Source: JBBQTU01 sp038213005 (GTDB lineage: Bacteria > Planctomycetota > Phycisphaerae > Tepidisphaerales > Tepidisphaeraceae). From it: DNA of 5,976 bases. Position 1 is the first letter of the stretch, and the number at the start of each line of letters is the position of its first letter. The notes below the pieces were generated by a model. The model worked only from the letters and a program-made list of their open reading frames with translations. It was not told the DNA's origin and made no database searches. Made by a program: the position numbers and the translations under genes. The stretch spans positions 1-5,976 of the forward strand of contig JBBQTU010000245.1 of the NCBI GenBank assembly GCA_038213005.1, read 5' to 3'. This document shows positions 4,913 through 5,976 of this stretch, piece by piece.

Positions 4913-4942
4913 ATTATATCCCGATTTATCTTCGCATGTTCT
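4913..4942 (-). promoter_or_regulatory. Candidate promoter of the TPR gene (perfect -10 box)
   Basis: A perfect TATAAT lies on the minus strand at 4913-4918. The best -35 is AGAACA (4937-4942) 18 nt upstream, matching only the last three consensus bases. Predicted start is near 4906, giving a leader of about 35 nt. Confidence 0.45.
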
Positions 4943-4946
4943 GCCT

Positions 4947-4974
4947 TTGACGTAAACGGATGAATCATTAGATT
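4947..4974 (+). promoter_or_regulatory. Candidate sigma-70-type promoter of pgeF
   Basis: TTGACG (4947-4952, five of six consensus) and TAGATT (4969-4974, four of six) are 16 nt apart. Transcription would begin near 4981 with a leader of about 45 nt. It is back to back with, but does not overlap, the TPR gene promoter candidate. Confidence 0.5.
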
Positions 4975-5013
4975 CCCAGAGGGTCGATTAGTTCCCCCGC
5001 CAGCGGATAACCT

Positions 5014-5017
5014 GGAG
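5014..5017 (+). promoter_or_regulatory. Ribosome binding site of pgeF
   Basis: GGAG 8 nt before the ATG at 5026. An out-of-frame ATG at 5018 lies between them and would not give the family protein. Confidence 0.55.
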
Positions 5018-5025
5018 ATGGCCTG

Positions 5026-5832
5026 ATGCTCGAAGCACGTACGGACTCCAACGGCCTGACCTGGCTGGCCTGCCCGCTTCTGGAGCGGCTGGGCGTGCCC
5101 CACGCCTTCAGTACCCGCCTCGGCGGCGTCAGCGCCGGCCCGTTTGCGTCGCTGAATCTGGGCAACCCGGCCCAGAACGCGGCTGCGGACTCCGACGCCA
5201 ATATCGCCGAAAACTACCGCCGGCTGCTCGCGGCCACCGGCCTGGCCGGCCGGTCTCTATGCCGCGTACACCAGCTCCATTCTGACCGGGCGCTGGTCAT
5301 CCGGCCGGGTGAGCCGCACGACAACGCCCTTCAGGCCGACGCGCTTGTCACGAGCGACCCCGCAACCATCGTATCGATCCGCACCGCCGATTGCGTGCCG
5401 CTACTGTTAAGCAGTTCGGATGGCCGCTGGGTTGCCGCCGTCCATGCGGGATGGCGCGGCGTCGTTGCAGGGATCCTCCGGCGCACCCTGGGGCGGCTCA
5501 TGCAGGAGTCAACTCGCCCGGCCGCCGATTTCTCCCTTGCCATCGGACCGTGCATCGGACGGGATGCCTTCGAGGTCGGTCCCGAGGTCGTCAGGGAATT
5601 TCAGCAGGCCTTCGGAAACGATGCGCCGATCTCCGGGAGGCGTGACGGCAAAGCCTGGATCGACCTTCACGCCGCCCTGCGCACTACGGCACTGCGAGCG
5701 GGCGTTCCAGGCGAGCAGATCGATCAAACCGACCTGTGCACCTATCGCCGCAGCGATCTATTCTTCTCGCATCGTCGCGATAACGGCCTGACCGGGCGAA
5801 TGGCCTGCATCATCTCTCCACGACAGCCGTGA
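5026..5832 (+). CDS. pgeF: PgeF/YfiH family protein (Cu-oxidase_4, DUF152)
   Basis: A cytoplasmic, single-domain protein of 268 residues, close to the usual length of this family. Family members have been described as a peptidoglycan-editing factor in E. coli (YfiH), as multi-copper polyphenol oxidases, and as purine nucleoside phosphorylases/adenosine deaminases (bacterial relatives of LACC1/FAMIN). The metal-site signature is complete: VHQLHSD (H82, H85), SIRTADCVPLL (C123) and AAVHAGWRGVVAG (H140). Also conserved are AFSTRLGGVS near the N-terminus (27-36), IGPCIG (173-178), and the C-terminal block DLFFSHRRD...TGRMA (244-260). Nothing is truncated. It is transcribed away from the TPR gene and converges on the gene at the right edge, so it is probably monocistronic. 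The family is certain; which of the reported activities applies here cannot be read from the sequence. Confidence 0.96.
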   Translation: MLEARTDSNGLTWLACPLLERLGVPHAFSTRLGGVSAGPFASLNLGNPAQNAAADSDANIAENYRRLLAATGLAGRSLCRVHQLHSDRALVIRPGEPHDNALQADALVTSDPATIVSIRTADCVPLLLSSSDGRWVAAVHAGWRGVVAGILRRTLGRLMQESTRPAADFSLAIGPCIGRDAFEVGPEVVREFQQAFGNDAPISGRRDGKAWIDLHAALRTTALRAGVPGEQIDQTDLCTYRRSDLFFSHRRDNGLTGRMACIISPRQP

Positions 5833-5848
5833 AACAACGCGAACGGGA

Positions 5849-5862
5849 CCGCCCACGGGCGG
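5849..5862. terminator. Terminator-like hairpin between convergent genes
   Basis: CCGCC (5849-5853) and GGCGG (5858-5862) pair around CACG in the 31-nt gap between the stop of pgeF and the stop of the minus-strand gene. No T tract follows on either strand, so termination would be weak or Rho-aided. Position is the main argument. Confidence 0.4.
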
Positions 5863-5863
5863 C

Positions 5864-5976
5864 TCAGGGCTCGGGCGACGGCGACTGCTGCTCGCCGGAC
5901 ATGGTCCCGCCGCCCCCGACCTCGATCGCATTCTCAGAACTGATCTGGTCGGTCAGCACCTGCCCCGGCCCCTCTT
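5864..5976 (-). CDS. C-terminal end of an unidentified protein (runs off right edge)
   Basis: A minus-strand frame is open from the right edge to TGA at 5864-5866, giving 36 residues that start EGPGQVLTDQISSENAIEVG and end in a Gly-, Gln- and Pro-rich tail. The composition looks like a folded edge followed by a flexible C-terminus, and the stop lies just past a terminator-like hairpin, both consistent with a real gene end. No family can be named from so little. The opposite strand is also open here but starts without a ribosome binding site. Confidence 0.5.
   Translation of the reverse strand, partial: EGPGQVLTDQISSENAIEVGGGGTMSGEQQSPSPEP

Noticed and set aside
5901..5976. Plus-strand frame at the right edge starting with ATG
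   Set aside because: No ribosome binding site; the minus-strand frame has a better gene-end context next to the convergent hairpin.

Overview
The window looks like a chromosomal stretch of a GC-rich bacterium, most likely a planctomycete of the Phycisphaerae/Tepidisphaera type. This is an inference from gene style, not a database result. The clues are a GspG-like pseudopilin with a planctomycete-type body, an exported TPR protein whose mature N-terminus carries the GSGGYN-type module I associate with that group, and intergenic DNA packed with palindromes. Strong protein landmarks are a thioredoxin, a LolD-type ABC ATPase and a PgeF/YfiH family protein.

Layout, left to right. 1-462 (-): N-terminal 154 codons of a type II secretion/type IV pilus-like pseudopilin, running off the left edge. 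463-905: non-coding, with the pseudopilin leader (good ribosome binding site, two small hairpins, a weak candidate promoter). 906-1241 (-): thioredoxin with an unusual WCMPC active site and a near-consensus promoter upstream. 1242-2236: about 1 kb with no credible gene. It holds a 172-bp quasi-palindromic element (1375-1546), a duplicated 82-87-bp unit (1654-1740 and 1864-1945), a 17-bp-stem hairpin and a 22-bp inverted repeat around an 82-bp core (1947-2072). 2237-2938 (-): LolD-like lipoprotein-export ATPase. 3011-3102: nested inverted repeats that may terminate the next gene. 3102-4871 (-): secreted or periplasmic TPR protein. 4872-5025: divergent promoter region. 5026-5832 (+): PgeF/YfiH. 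5849-5862: terminator-like hairpin between convergent genes. 5864-5976 (-): C-terminal end of an unidentified gene.

The genes do not form one pathway. Several act at the envelope or on redox and housekeeping (pseudopilin, LolD, exported TPR protein, peptidoglycan-editing PgeF, thioredoxin). The most distinctive content is the non-coding DNA. At least a dozen hairpins there share a loop of exactly three nucleotides, with stems of 5-17 bp, some arranged back to back or as mirrored arms of one larger element. This suggests a family of structured, possibly mobile or processed intergenic repeats. No transposase, reverse transcriptase or Cas gene is present in the window to explain them, so their nature remains open.
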